Shown: positions 18,749-26,888 of the stretch, in pieces | Position numbering within the stretch: the stretch's first letter is position 1 | Layout: every line of letters begins with the position of its first letter | From: an uncultured Ruminococcus sp. | GTDB lineage: Bacteria > Bacillota > Clostridia > Oscillospirales > CAG-272 | Direction: 5' to 3' | DNA length: 37,686 nt | NCBI GenBank assembly: GCA_902795355.1 | Contig: CADBKZ010000017.1 | Location: forward strand, 1-37,686 | The notes under the pieces: generated by a model | What the model was told of the DNA's origin: nothing | Database searches by the model: none | The model's input: the letters and a program-made list of their open reading frames with translations, nothing else | Made by a program: the position numbers and the translations under genes

Positions 18749-18777
18749 ATTGTACCATATTTTCCGACAAAAATCAA
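18749..18777 (-). promoter_or_regulatory. xpt promoter
   Basis: On the minus strand TTGATT (18777-18772), a 17-base spacer and TACAAT (18754-18749) form a good sigma-A promoter. Transcription would start near 18742, giving a leader of about 90 bases. The same hexamers at the same spacing precede the sigma factor gene at 35815. Confidence 0.65.
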
Positions 18778-18882
18778 CTGTCAATCTACCAAAATCAAAA
18801 CGAAAGGTTCGAAACTTTTTGTAACAAACTGCCGAACCTGCGTTTTTGCGCGCTTTCCAACGAAAAAAACGCCGAAAAAAAT

Positions 18883-18968
18883 GTCCCCATCCACTTGCAA
18901 TTCGCGCGCGGGGATGGTATAATGATGTAGAGAGCCGCGCGCCGTTCCGCACGGTTGCAAATGGGGAC
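18883..18968 (+). promoter_or_regulatory. Plus-strand promoter within an inverted repeat
   Basis: TTGCAA (18895-18900), 17 bases and TATAAT (18918-18923) form a good promoter reading towards hisS, with a leader of about 560 bases. The -35 is part of an inverted repeat: GTCCCCAT-ccac-TTGCAA (18883-18900) and TTGCAA-ATGGGGAC (18955-18968). This could be an operator or an RNA hairpin boundary. I see no T-box in the leader. Confidence 0.5.
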
Positions 18969-18989
18969 GGAAAGGGTTCCCGATGGGCG

Positions 18990-19364
18990 GTTGGAAGCCT
19001 TCCCCCATAGGAAAGCTTTTGCGTTGCAAAGTCGCAAGGCTCATGATGTTCGCGGATAGCGGGAAGAAAGCGAAAACGGGTATGTAAAACTCCTTCCGTC
19101 ACGCTCGCAGGCTCGCGCGCCACCGTCTCGCGAATGCCGTGCGCGGCATTTTCGCTCGGTCACGGCGCGGCTCTGGCAGCCCACTGGGCTGCCATTCACT
19201 ACCGCGCCGCCGCTTCGCTACCCAAAGGTGGAGGTCAAAGTAACTTTCCGATGGAAAGGAATCTGTTGTTAAAAAACCAATTTTGCTTTTTCGATTGTCA
19301 ACTACTTTTACCTCCACCATCGGGGGAGATGGCGCGCACGCTTGCGGGCGTGACGGAAGGAGTT
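18990..19364. repeat. P1 remnant and enlarged P3 element, copy 2
   Basis: Bases 18990-19045 are a P1-like hairpin with CTTCCCCCATAGG and CAAAGTCGCAAGG. P3 copy 2 runs 19088-19364. It has the same core as copy 1, but its left arm carries an extra block of about 95 bases. That block is itself palindromic: AATGCCG-tg-CGCGGCATT and GGCAGCCCA-c-TGGGCTGCC. The right cassette is CGCGCACGCTTGCGGGCGTG instead of the GGCAGGCGACGC version. Confidence 0.75.
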
Positions 19365-19376
19365 CTTTTCAAAAGT

Positions 19377-19476
19377 TACAGCAAACATCCCCTATGGGGG
19401 AAACCTCTTATGCGTGAAAGCTTTTTGGGCGCTTTTTCACGAAAAAGCGCGACCTTCAAAACAATCTCTTGACCTT
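19377..19476 (+). repeat. L element before hisS
   Basis: GCAAACATCCCCTATGGGG, GCGTGAAAGCTTTTTGGGC and the palindrome GCGCTTTTTC-ac-GAAAAAGCGC are followed by GACCTT, CAATCTCTTGACCTT and the hisS ribosome binding site. The palindrome differs from other copies while staying self-complementary. Confidence 0.7.
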
Positions 19477-19491
19477 GCAAAGGAGAAAAAC

Positions 19492-20784
19492 ATGAACGAG
19501 AAGTTATCGACACAACCGTATAAAGGCACACGCGATTTTTACCCAGCCGACATGCAGCTGCGCAATTGGTTTTTCGGGGTGATCCGGCGCGTGCTGGAAA
19601 CCGCGGCGTTCGAGGAATACAACGGCCCGATGCTCGAATCCCTTGACCTGTATGCCGCGAAGAGCGGCGAGGAGCTGGCGGACAAGCAGACCTACAACTT
19701 TACCGACCGCGGGAACCGGAGAGTGGCGATTCGCCCCGAGATGACGCCCACCGTGGCGCGCATGGTGGCGGCGAGGATGAACGACCTGACTTTCCCGCTC
19801 AAATGGTTTTCCGTTCCCAACATGTACCGCTACGAGGCCACCCAGCGCGGGCGGCTGCGCGAGTTCTGGCAGCTCAACGTGGACATTTTCGGATGCGACA
19901 CCTACGAGGCCGACTTGGAATGCGTGGTTGCCGCCGTCAACATTTTGCGGGCGTTCGGAGCGGACGAAAGCATGTTCACCGTCCGCATCAACAACAGGCG
20001 GTTTTTCAACGACGTAATCGCCGCGGTCACGGGCAAGGACGCCGACGGAGCCAAGGCCGTTTCCAAGGTGATTGACCGCAAGAATAAGGTCCCGCGCGAC
20101 GTGTACGAAAAAGACCTTGCCGCGCTCGGCCTTTCGGCGGAACAGGTGGCGAAAATCGACGCGATTTACGGCATGTCCGTCCGCGAAGCGACCGCGCTTT
20201 GCCCTGCGTCGGCGGGCGCGCAGGAGCTTCTTGCGCTGTTTGAAATGCTCGAAAAGCTCGGCCTCGACCGCTACTGCGTGTTCGATTTCGGCATCGTCCG
20301 CGGGCTGGATTACTACACGGGAACGGTTTTCGAGGTGTTCGACAACGCGCCCGAAAACAACCGCGCCATGTTCGGCGGCGGGCGGTACGACAATCTGGTG
20401 GGACTGTTCGTCAAAAACGCAAAAATTTCGGGCGTCGGCTTCGGCATGGGCGACGTGACCCTTGAAAACTTCCTGATTACCCACGACCTGATCCTTTCCT
20501 CGTTCGGCGGCGGCGCGAAAGTGCTGGTTACGCGGTTCGACGACGTGCCTTACGAAGAATACCTGAACCTGACCGAAACGCTCCGCGGCGCGGGCATTGT
20601 GTCGTCGCTCTACCTCGGCTCCAAAAAGTTCGGGAAACAGCTTGATTACGCCGTTAAAACCGGCTGCACGCACATTTGCGTAATGGGCGGCGACGAACTC
20701 GCGCGCGGCGTTGTCCGCGTTAAGGACCTTGCAACGCGCGAAGAACGCGACGTTCCCCGCGAAGAAATTGCAAAGGCGTTTTAA
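19492..20784 (+). CDS. hisS: Histidyl-tRNA synthetase
   Basis: HisRS attaches histidine to tRNA-His. The 430-residue product has class II motifs, with motif 2 around FSVPNMYRYEATQRGRLREF, and the two histidine-binding signatures, the second being GIVRGLDYYTG. FGGGRYDNL and a C-terminal anticodon-binding domain (KVLVTRFDDVPYEEYL to the end) rule out the regulatory paralogue HisZ. The IRPEMTPTVARMV segment is the less common bacterial sequence type rather than the E. coli-like RPEGTAG type. ATG at 19492 follows AAAGGAG; the frame further upstream is the L element. No T-box was seen in the long leader. No strong terminator follows. Confidence 0.96.
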   Translation: MNEKLSTQPYKGTRDFYPADMQLRNWFFGVIRRVLETAAFEEYNGPMLESLDLYAAKSGEELADKQTYNFTDRGNRRVAIRPEMTPTVARMVAARMNDLTFPLKWFSVPNMYRYEATQRGRLREFWQLNVDIFGCDTYEADLECVVAAVNILRAFGADESMFTVRINNRRFFNDVIAAVTGKDADGAKAVSKVIDRKNKVPRDVYEKDLAALGLSAEQVAKIDAIYGMSVREATALCPASAGAQELLALFEMLEKLGLDRYCVFDFGIVRGLDYYTGTVFEVFDNAPENNRAMFGGGRYDNLVGLFVKNAKISGVGFGMGDVTLENFLITHDLILSSFGGGAKVLVTRFDDVPYEEYLNLTETLRGAGIVSSLYLGSKKFGKQLDYAVKTGCTHICVMGGDELARGVVRVKDLATREERDVPREEIAKAF

Positions 20785-21383
20785 GGAAGCGGTTTTGGGG
20801 GTTCCCATAGGGGAAGGCGCACGGCGTTTGCGGAAAGCGGAAAATAACCGAGGATGTCTGATGCTTAACCGTGGGGAACAACCGACGGTTATATAGTGCT
20901 TGCTCCCACTGCAAATGTCACACGAAAAAATTCCTTACCGTAGGGCGGGGGCTTGCTCCCGCCGGAAGCAAAAAGCTTTTGCAAATAAACGGTAGTGAAT
21001 ATTTGCATATTTGTTATTATCTTTTTCCGTTTGTTTTTGCGGCGGGAGCAAGCCCCCGCCCTACAGTAATAATAAACGAAAGACTATGTACAGCTTTTGG
21101 TGTAGCAAGCCCCATACAACCGCAGGTTGTTCCCAACGGCAAATAATGATTTTTGTGGGTCAATCGTGGCGGGAGCGGAAGCCAACGCAGTCTTTGGCCG
21201 CCTGCCCTACGGCATTGTAACTTTGCGCCTTGTGATTTTGCAACGCAAAAGCTTTCCTATGGGGGAAGGTGCCGAGCTTGCGAGGCGGATGAGGCTTCCG
21301 CTTGCTTGTTACTTTACCTCCTCCATCGGGGGAGGTGGCGCGCACGCTTGCGGGCGTGACGGAAGGAGTTCTTGTAAAAAATA
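20785..21383. repeat. M element, P1 and half P3
   Basis: An intact M element lies at 20940-21064 in the same orientation as those at 3052 and 12034. It is flanked by ACCGTGGGGAACAACCGACGG-like and ACAACCGCAGGTTGTTCCC motifs. A GCGGAAGCCAACGC end follows at about 21170-21215. A P1 module lies at 21231-21295, its first 40 bases identical or nearly so to 1-40. The right half of a P3 element lies at 21312-21373 (cassette CGCGCACGCTTGCGGGCGTG). Confidence 0.75.
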
Positions 21384-21562
21384 TCGCAAACACCCCCTAT
21401 GCGCGAAACCACTTATGCGCGAAAGTTCTTTTGCGCATTTCCGCAGGAAATGCTGTTTTACTTTCAAGAAAAGTAGGGGCGCGAAAGCTCTTTTGGGCAT
21501 TTCCGCAGGAAATGCTGTTTTACTCACGAGAAAAGGACGACCTTAACACGCTCTTGACTTTC
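21384..21562 (+). repeat. Duplicated L element before the lipase
   Basis: The hairpin part is present twice in tandem (about 21417-21480 and 21480-21543), each with GCATTTCCGCAGGAAATGC. The first ends with TTTCAAGAAAAGTAGG and the second with CACGAGAAAAGGACGACC. CTCTTGACTTT and the ribosome binding site follow. Confidence 0.7.
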
Positions 21563-21583
21563 AAAAAAAGGAGAAAAACAGAG

Positions 21584-22513
21584 ATGGAACAATTTCGGAT
21601 GTTATCAAACGACGGAAAGACCGAGCTGGCCTGCTACCGCGTGGAGCCGGAGAACGGGCAAAAACCCGTGGCGTTGTTTCAGATCGTCCACGGCATGTGC
21701 GAGTATTTCGGGCGGTACGAACCGTTCGCGCAATCGCTCGCGGCGCGGGGCGTTCTGGTGTTCGGCCACGACCACCTCGGCCACGGCAACAGCGCGCCGA
21801 CATCCGACGACCTCGGATTTACGGCAACGGGCGGCGGGGCGGACTTTTTGGTTGAGGACGCGTTCAAGCTCACCTGTACGCTGAAATCGCAATATCCGGA
21901 CGTCCCCGTGATCCTGTTTGGCCACAGCATGGGGTCGTTTGTGGCGCGGGAAGTCCTCGCGCGGCACGGCGACGCGTACACGGCCGCCATCATCTGCGGC
22001 ACGGGCGGTCCCGAAAGCCCCGCGGGCGCGGGCAAAGCCATGGCCAAAATGATTATGGCGTTCCGCGGCGAGCGGTATCGGTCGAAGTTTTTGAAAAACG
22101 TCGCGTTTACGGGGTACAATAAAAAATACGAAAAAGGATGCCCGACCAACGCGTGGCTCTCGCGCGACGAGGAGCTGATCCGCAAATACGACAACGACCC
22201 GTTTTGCTCGTTTACGTTCACCGTTCGCGCGTATCACGACCTGTTCACGCTCGTGCAGTGGGTGTCCTCGAAAAAGTGGGCGGCGAAATTGCCGAAAAAT
22301 CTGCCGTGTCTGGTCACGTCGGGCGAAATGGACCCCGTTGGGGCGTGGGGCAAAGGCCCCCGCGCGGTCGCCGCGCGCATGAAGGCCGCGGGCATGTCCA
22401 ATGTCACGCTGAAAATGTGGCCCGACATGCGACATGAAATTCTGAACGAAGTCGGCCGCGAGGACGTTTGGGGGGAGCTGACGACATGGATATTTGCACA
22501 GTTGCCCAACTGA
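21584..22513 (+). CDS. Alpha/beta hydrolase, monoacylglycerol-lipase-like
   Basis: This 309-residue alpha/beta hydrolase has the layout of the serine-aminopeptidase S33/monoacylglycerol lipase family. The oxyanion region is HGMCEYFGRYEPFA (36-49), followed by FGHDHLGHGNS (60-70), the nucleophile elbow GHSMG (Ser115), an acid at Asp250 in SGEMDPVG and His284 in DMRHEIL. No signal peptide is visible, so it should be cytoplasmic. Probable substrates are monoacylglycerols or lysophospholipids; the exact one cannot be read from sequence. AAAGGAG lies 10 bases ahead of the ATG at 21584. Its last 28 bases overlap the start of ruvX, so the two are co-translated. Confidence 0.88.
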   Translation: MEQFRMLSNDGKTELACYRVEPENGQKPVALFQIVHGMCEYFGRYEPFAQSLAARGVLVFGHDHLGHGNSAPTSDDLGFTATGGGADFLVEDAFKLTCTLKSQYPDVPVILFGHSMGSFVAREVLARHGDAYTAAIICGTGGPESPAGAGKAMAKMIMAFRGERYRSKFLKNVAFTGYNKKYEKGCPTNAWLSRDEELIRKYDNDPFCSFTFTVRAYHDLFTLVQWVSSKKWAAKLPKNLPCLVTSGEMDPVGAWGKGPRAVAARMKAAGMSNVTLKMWPDMRHEILNEVGREDVWGELTTWIFAQLPN

Positions 22514-22947
22514 CGGGCACCACGGGGCGCATCCTCGGCGTGGATTTCGGGGACGTCCGAACGGGTCTCGCGCTTTCCGATCCCTCTCGGTTTCTCGCGT
22601 CCGGCATCGGGTATATTTCGGTCGGCGGAATCGAAAAAACTGCGGCGCGTGTGGCGGAAATCGCGCAAGAAAAGGGCGCGTCCGCCATTGTGGTCGGTCT
22701 GCCCCGCAACATGGACGGGAGCGAAGGCCCCCGCGCCTCTCGGAGCCGCGCGTTTGCGGAGCTGCTCGCCGGCCTCCTGCCGTCGGTCCCCGTTGCGATG
22801 ATCGACGAGCGTTTGACCACCGTTTCCGCCACCCGCTACCTCAACGAAACCAACACCCGCGGCCGCAACCGCAAAACCGTTATCGATACTCTCTCCGCTC
22901 AAATCTTCCTTCAAAACGCCCTCGACCTACTTTTTCTTGAAAGATAA
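22486..22947 (+). CDS. ruvX: Holliday-junction resolvase-like RuvX (YqgF)
   Basis: The 153-residue protein belongs to the YqgF/RuvX RNase H-fold family, implicated in 16S pre-rRNA 5'-end processing and proposed as a resolvase. Motifs are GVDFGDVRTGLALSD (catalytic Asp20), VVGLPRNMDGSEG, IDERLTTV and DTLSAQIFLQ. I choose the ATG at 22486, 10 bases after GGGGGAG; an in-frame TTG at 22468 is possible. The gene lies within the end of the lipase gene (28 bases shared). The last residues, DLLFLER, are encoded by a reversed L element, so the natural family end has been replaced or extended by repeat DNA. Confidence 0.92.
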   Translation: MDICTVAQLTGTTGRILGVDFGDVRTGLALSDPSRFLASGIGYISVGGIEKTAARVAEIAQEKGASAIVVGLPRNMDGSEGPRASRSRAFAELLAGLLPSVPVAMIDERLTTVSATRYLNETNTRGRNRKTVIDTLSAQIFLQNALDLLFLER

Positions 22948-22992
22948 AAGAGCATTTCCTGCGGAAATGCCCAAAAAGCTTTCGCGCATAGA
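22923..22992 (-). repeat. Reversed L element at the ruvX end
   Basis: ACCTACTTTTTCTTGAAAGA opens within the last codons of ruvX, followed by GCATTTCCTGCGGAAATGC and AAAAAGCTTTCGCGCATAG. It is an L element in the opposite orientation to the one before the lipase, so the lipase-ruvX pair is bracketed by inverted copies. Confidence 0.7.
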
Positions 22993-23024
22993 AATACATC
23001 CCTTTATGATGGTGTATTATGCCC

Positions 23025-23101
23025 GTAGGGCGGGGGCTTGCTCCCGCCGGAAGCGAAAGATTTTTATGAGTTTCATTTTTTGTGCGCCATTCGTGGCGGG
23101 T
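23025..23101 (+). repeat. Truncated M element
   Basis: The left end GTAGGGCGGGGGCTTGCTCC and the first core bases GGAAGCGAAAGATTTTTATG are present. The rest of the core is missing, and a degenerate GTGGCGGG remains at the right. Confidence 0.65.
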
Positions 23102-23154
23102 TATTTTTGGCGGACTTGTAGCCCCCAAAGCCTTATTCAGAAAGGAGCGTTGCT

Positions 23155-23886
23155 ATGTCTCGACCGCGTGCGCCGCGCGTAGCGGGCAAACTTTTCCGAA
23201 CCATCCTGCTTGCGCTGGTGTTCGGCGTTTCCATCCTTGCTGTTTGGCGGGTCTGCTCGGCGGGCGACCCCAAACAAGTGCGCGTAATGTCGCCCAACCC
23301 CGCGCTGTCGGAAGCCTACGTCGCCGCGGGCGGCCAGCTGAACTGCTACCGGCAGGAGCAAGCCACCATTACCCGCGCGCCCAACAACTACGGCTATTTT
23401 TCGGTCACGCGGTGCGTGTTCATTCCCGAGGCGAACCAAGTTCAGCTGGTTTTTCGGTACAACAACAGCACGCTCCGCCACCTCGCCGAGGATAAAAATT
23501 TGCAGAGCGTCCCATCGAAATCGGGTATTTATTTTGATGTTTCCATTGTTCTTTCAACCGACGCGACCCCCAACGACAAGACCGACAACCTTGACCCGTC
23601 CACGCTCTCGCTGACCCGCCGCCGCGCGTCTGGCGACCACGTCCGCGTGGAAACCGCGCTTTACACGTATTTTCGCTACACGTTCGACGGCGTGACCGTG
23701 GACGACTTGACCGACGGCGTGTTTGCCGACGTCTATTTCCTCGGCGACCTCTCGACCGACGAAGCTACCGGCGAGGTTGTTTACCCCGTCGACCCCTACG
23801 GCGTTCTCTGCCTCTGGGACAGTGAATCCGAAAATCTGCCCTACAAACTCACCAAAGCCGATCGGAAAGCAATCGAAGGGAAATAG
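23155..23886 (+). CDS. Membrane-anchored protein, unknown function
   Basis: The 243-residue product has a short basic cytoplasmic start (MSRPRAPRVAGKLFR), one membrane segment (about 15-34) and a large outer domain rich in beta-forming segments, such as YGYFSVTRCVFIPEANQVQL, GIYFDVSIVLS and YTYFRYTFDGVTVDDLTDGV. Repeated aspartates (for example DATPNDKTDNLD) suggest possible metal contacts, but I recognise no family. AAAGGAG stands 9 bases ahead of the ATG at 23155. It follows ruvX after about 200 bases holding L and M remnants, so it may be read through or have its own promoter. A good ribosome binding site and gene-like codon use make it a real gene. Confidence 0.8.
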   Translation: MSRPRAPRVAGKLFRTILLALVFGVSILAVWRVCSAGDPKQVRVMSPNPALSEAYVAAGGQLNCYRQEQATITRAPNNYGYFSVTRCVFIPEANQVQLVFRYNNSTLRHLAEDKNLQSVPSKSGIYFDVSIVLSTDATPNDKTDNLDPSTLSLTRRRASGDHVRVETALYTYFRYTFDGVTVDDLTDGVFADVYFLGDLSTDEATGEVVYPVDPYGVLCLWDSESENLPYKLTKADRKAIEGK

Positions 23887-24475
23887 GGAAAGCTTCCGGC
23901 GTTCGCGAGCCGCGGGAAGAAAGCGAAAACAATTTATTTCCAACGGGCAGTTACTTGAAGCCTTCCCCTTGGGGGAATGGTGTCAAAGTCGCAAGCGACT
24001 TATGGATGAGGCTTTCCAATGGGCAGTTTCTTCAAGGCTCCCCCACGGGAAAATCGGCAAGCCGATTATGAGCTCTCGCGAAGCGAGTGAGAGGGTAAAA
24101 GCAGCGGTTATCGCAACAACCCTCTCCGTCTTGTCGCTTCGCTCCAATCCACCTCTCCCCGAGGGCGAGGCGAAGAAACAAGCAAACGGAAGCCTCATCC
24201 GCCTCGCGTTGCTCGGCACCTTTCCCCAAGGGGACGGCTTCAAGCAACTATTCGTTGGAAAGAACCCGCCATGGATGGCACATTCCGCAAGGAACGACCC
24301 GTGGTTGTATGGGGCATAGCTCCCCAAGAACACAACATCGCCTATATTTTCTGATTTCCGTAGGGCGGTCGGCCAAAGGCCGCGTTGGCTTCCGCTCCCG
24401 CCACACACGAATTATAAATTGCAAATTATAAAAAACAGTATTGTTGTTTCCTATGGAAATGAAGAGTTATTATAA
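23887..24475. repeat. P1, P2 and a second MITE type
   Basis: P1 at 23958-24009 has cassette AAGTCGC-aa-GCGACTT. P2 at about 24033-24182 carries the cassette CTCTCGC-gaa-GCGAG and an insertion AAATCGGCAAGCCGATT in its first hairpin. An inverted P1 follows at 24191-24240. At 24358-24457 lies an AT-rich element (AATTATAAATTGCAAATTAT) with a CGGCC-aaa-GGCCG end, the reverse complement of the one at 6070-6172. No gene is supported. Confidence 0.7.
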
Positions 24476-24577
24476 GTTATCGCAAACATCCCCTATGGGT
24501 GAAGCCATATCTGCGTGAAAGCTCTTTTGGTCCTTTTCTCACGAGAAAAGGACGACCTTAACAATCTCTTGACCTTA
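24476..24577 (+). repeat. L element before the GDSL gene
   Basis: This is the simplest L copy: GCAAACATCCCCTATGGG, GCGTGAAAGCTCTTTTGG, the palindrome CCTTTTCTCacGAGAAAAGG, ACGACCTT and CAATCTCTTGACCTT. AAAAAAGGAG and the start codon follow at once. It can serve as the reference copy. Confidence 0.75.
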
Positions 24578-24593
24578 AAAAAGGAGAAAAAAT

Positions 24594-25598
24594 ATGTTTA
24601 TTCCGTACACACATGAAAGCGTAAGACTTACGGGACGGTGGGACACGAGGGACCCGAGGGAAGCCGTTGCAACGGCAACCGGAGCGTACATCGAGTTTGC
24701 GTTTCGGGGCAGGACCGCCGCGGCGCGATTTGATACCGACCGAAATTGCTACCCGCTGCACCTTTGGATGCAGCTTGACGGCGGCGCGATGTGCGAGGCG
24801 CCCATTGCGTTTGCGCTCCGCTTTTCCGCGCCGGACGGCGACGACAACACCGAGCATACCGCGCGCATCATCTTCAAGGGCGGCACCGAAACGTCGGATC
24901 GGTGGTATCCGCCGCTTTGCGGGTGTGTCCGGTTCCTCGGCGTTCAGCTCACCGACCCCGCCGAACCGGCAACGCTCGCGCCGGACGCGCGCCGCACCAT
25001 CGAGTTCGTGGGCGACAGCATTACCGAAGGGGTCCTGATTGACACCGACTATTACGAAAACTTCCGCCCCGCGTCCTGCGTGGATCAGCTGAACCGCGGC
25101 TTTCAGGACGACGTTTGCGCCACTTACGCTTGGCTGACCGCCGAGGCGCTCGGCATGCGGCCGTACTTCATGGGTTACGGCGCGGTCGGGGTCACGCGGG
25201 CGGGGCAATCCGCCGTTCCCGCGGCGCCGGTTTCCTACCCGTATAACTTCGAGGGGTCGCCGGTTTCCTATCCGTCGTGCGATTGCGTCGTGATTAACCA
25301 CGGGGCGAACGACCGCGGGCGCGGCGTGGAAATGTACCTTGCGAAGTACAAGGAACTGCTCGACCTCGTGCGCGAGCGGAACCCGAAAGCCGTAATTGTG
25401 GCGTTGTCGGCGTTCTGCGGGTTCGCGAAAAAGGAGCTGGGCGACTTCATTGCCGACTACAACGAAAAATACGGGTGCAACGTCCGCTTCATCAACGGCG
25501 GGGATTGGGTCCCGCCCGAGCCGCTCCACCCGCACCGCGACGGACACCGCGCCATTGCCGAACGCCTCGTGCCGCTGCTGCGCGACATCCTCGGCTGA
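24594..25598 (+). CDS. GDSL/SGNH esterase, CE2-like
   Basis: The 334-residue protein has an N-terminal beta-sandwich-like domain of about 130 residues followed by an SGNH hydrolase domain. This is the architecture of carbohydrate esterase family 2 (acetylxylan or acetyl-glucomannan esterases). Block I is FVGDSITEG with Ser142, block III is NHGANDR (Asn239), and block V is EPLHPHRDGH with His312. The Asp two residues before that His in many members is not present (a Glu stands three before), as in CE2 enzymes that rely on a Ser-His pair. No signal peptide is seen, so it would act inside the cell on imported acetylated sugars or oligosaccharides. It ends one base before thiN. Confidence 0.85.
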   Translation: MFIPYTHESVRLTGRWDTRDPREAVATATGAYIEFAFRGRTAAARFDTDRNCYPLHLWMQLDGGAMCEAPIAFALRFSAPDGDDNTEHTARIIFKGGTETSDRWYPPLCGCVRFLGVQLTDPAEPATLAPDARRTIEFVGDSITEGVLIDTDYYENFRPASCVDQLNRGFQDDVCATYAWLTAEALGMRPYFMGYGAVGVTRAGQSAVPAAPVSYPYNFEGSPVSYPSCDCVVINHGANDRGRGVEMYLAKYKELLDLVRERNPKAVIVALSAFCGFAKKELGDFIADYNEKYGCNVRFINGGDWVPPEPLHPHRDGHRAIAERLVPLLRDILG

Positions 25599-25599
25599 C

Positions 25600-26253
25600 A
25601 TGCGCGCCGTAATTTACACGGGCGGGGAACTGTTTGCGGAGCGCGTTGCGGAGCGACCCGCCGAGGGCGACCTTGTTATCGCCGCCGACGCGGGATTGCG
25701 CGCCGCGCAGGCGTTCGGCGTCCGGCCGCAGATTCTCCTCGGCGATTTCGATTCGCTCGGCCAACCGCCCGACCCGCCGCCCGCCGCGGAGCTTTTGCGC
25801 GTGCCCGCCGAAAAGGACGAGACCGACACGCAGCTTGCCGTTTCGCTGGCTCTTTCCCGCGGCGCAACCGAAATTCTGATCATCGGCGGTTTCGGGGGAC
25901 GGCTCGACCATACGCTTGCCAACCTTTCGCTGTTGGAGAATCTCGCGCGGCGCGGGGTTCCCGCCGTTGCCACCAACGGCGCGGCGCGCGCCCGTTTTCT
26001 TGCGGGCGGGGAAGCGGTGATCCCGCGCGACGTTCGGTTCCGCTACCTTTCGCTGATCTCCGCCGACCGTCGCGCGGTCGGCGTCACCGTTTCGGGGTGC
26101 AAATATCCGCTGGCGAACGCCACGCTCCGCCGCGACAACGCCGGATTCGGCACGTCCAATGAAATCACGTCTCCGCGCGCCGTCGTTTCGGTTCGCCGCG
26201 GCGGCCTCTGGATCTTGGAATGCCGCGACCTACTTTTCTCGAGAGAAAAGTAG
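25600..26253 (+). CDS. thiN: Thiamine pyrophosphokinase
   Basis: The 217-residue product transfers pyrophosphate from ATP to thiamine, giving thiamine diphosphate. Family motifs are VIAADAGLRAAQAFGV, LLGDFDSLG (catalytic Asp cluster), PAEKDETDTQLA and the GGFGGRLDHTLANLSLL segment that binds thiamine. The ATG at 25600 comes one base after the stop of the GDSL gene, with no separate ribosome binding site, so translation is likely coupled. A longer open frame exists but overlaps the GDSL gene. The final residues CRDLLFSREK are encoded by a reversed L element and are not part of the family's usual end. Confidence 0.93.
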   Translation: MRAVIYTGGELFAERVAERPAEGDLVIAADAGLRAAQAFGVRPQILLGDFDSLGQPPDPPPAAELLRVPAEKDETDTQLAVSLALSRGATEILIIGGFGGRLDHTLANLSLLENLARRGVPAVATNGAARARFLAGGEAVIPRDVRFRYLSLISADRRAVGVTVSGCKYPLANATLRRDNAGFGTSNEITSPRAVVSVRRGGLWILECRDLLFSREK

Positions 26254-26370
26254 GCAAAAGAGCTTTCACGCGTAAAGTATTTCGCGGGTAGGGGGACTTC
26301 TGCGGAGGCACCGCAAAAAGAACTTTCGCGCATAAGAGGTTTCCCGCACAGGGGATGTTTGCGATAACTT
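26227..26370 (-). repeat. Reversed L element at the thiN end
   Basis: ACCTACTTTTCTCGAGAGAA and AGTAGGCAAAAGAGCTTTCA start within the last codons of thiN. A second hairpin part (GGAGGCACCGC, AACTTTCGCGCATAAG) and the AGGGGATGTTTGCGATAAC end follow. With the L copy at 24476 it brackets the GDSL-thiN pair. Confidence 0.7.
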
Positions 26371-26814
26371 TTTATAATAACTCTTCATTTCCATAGGGAA
26401 CAACCCGCGGTTGTATGGTGCTTGCTCCCCAAAGAACATTATATAGCATATAGCCTTTATGATCCTTATTAACTGTAGGGCGGGGGCTTGCTCCCGCCGA
26501 AAACAAACGGGAAAAGAAAATAACATATTTGCGGATATTTATTACCGTTTATTTGTAAAAAACTTTTACTTCCGGCGGGAGCAAGCCCCCGCCCTACAGT
26601 AAATAGGGATGTTTCATTTTCCTTTTGTATGTCGTCTGCGGCGGGAGCGGAAGCCAACGCGGCCTTTGGCCGCCCGCCATACGGAAATCAGGAAAATATA
26701 GGCATGTTGTGTCCTTGGTGGAGCAATTCCCATACGACCGCGGGCTGTTCCCTGCGGGGCAGTGGCCATGCTTTCATTCTTTTCTGCGGGCGCTTTTTCG
26801 GGAAAGAGGGAGAG
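26371..26814. repeat. Inverted M element and remnants
   Basis: An intact 123 bp M element lies at 26475-26597 with its core inverted relative to the other intact copies, while its ends are symmetrical. It is preceded by CATAGGGAACAACCCGCGG at 26392 and followed by a GGCGGGAGCGGAAGCCAACG end with CGGCC-aaa-GGCCG at 26641-26690. No gene is supported. Confidence 0.75.
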
Positions 26815-26870
26815 CGCGAGAGGGGGAGAACCGCTTTTTCAGCTGAAAAAGCGGTTCTCCCCCTCTCGCG
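26815..26870 (-). terminator. T palindrome after the YczE-like gene
   Basis: This is a perfect 56-base palindrome with two 28-base arms and no loop. The outer part CGCGAGAGGGGGAGA is shared with the copy after nupQ, and the inner arm ACCGCTTTTTCAG is unique here. It lies 18 bases beyond the stop on the minus strand. Confidence 0.65.
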
Positions 26871-26888
26871 ACCTTCCTTATTCTTATT

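Noticed and set aside
18652..19491. T-box or purine riboswitch near hisS and xpt
   Set aside because: I looked for AGGGTGGNACCGCG and for the purine aptamer core and saw neither; the hairpins present belong to P1, P3 and L.
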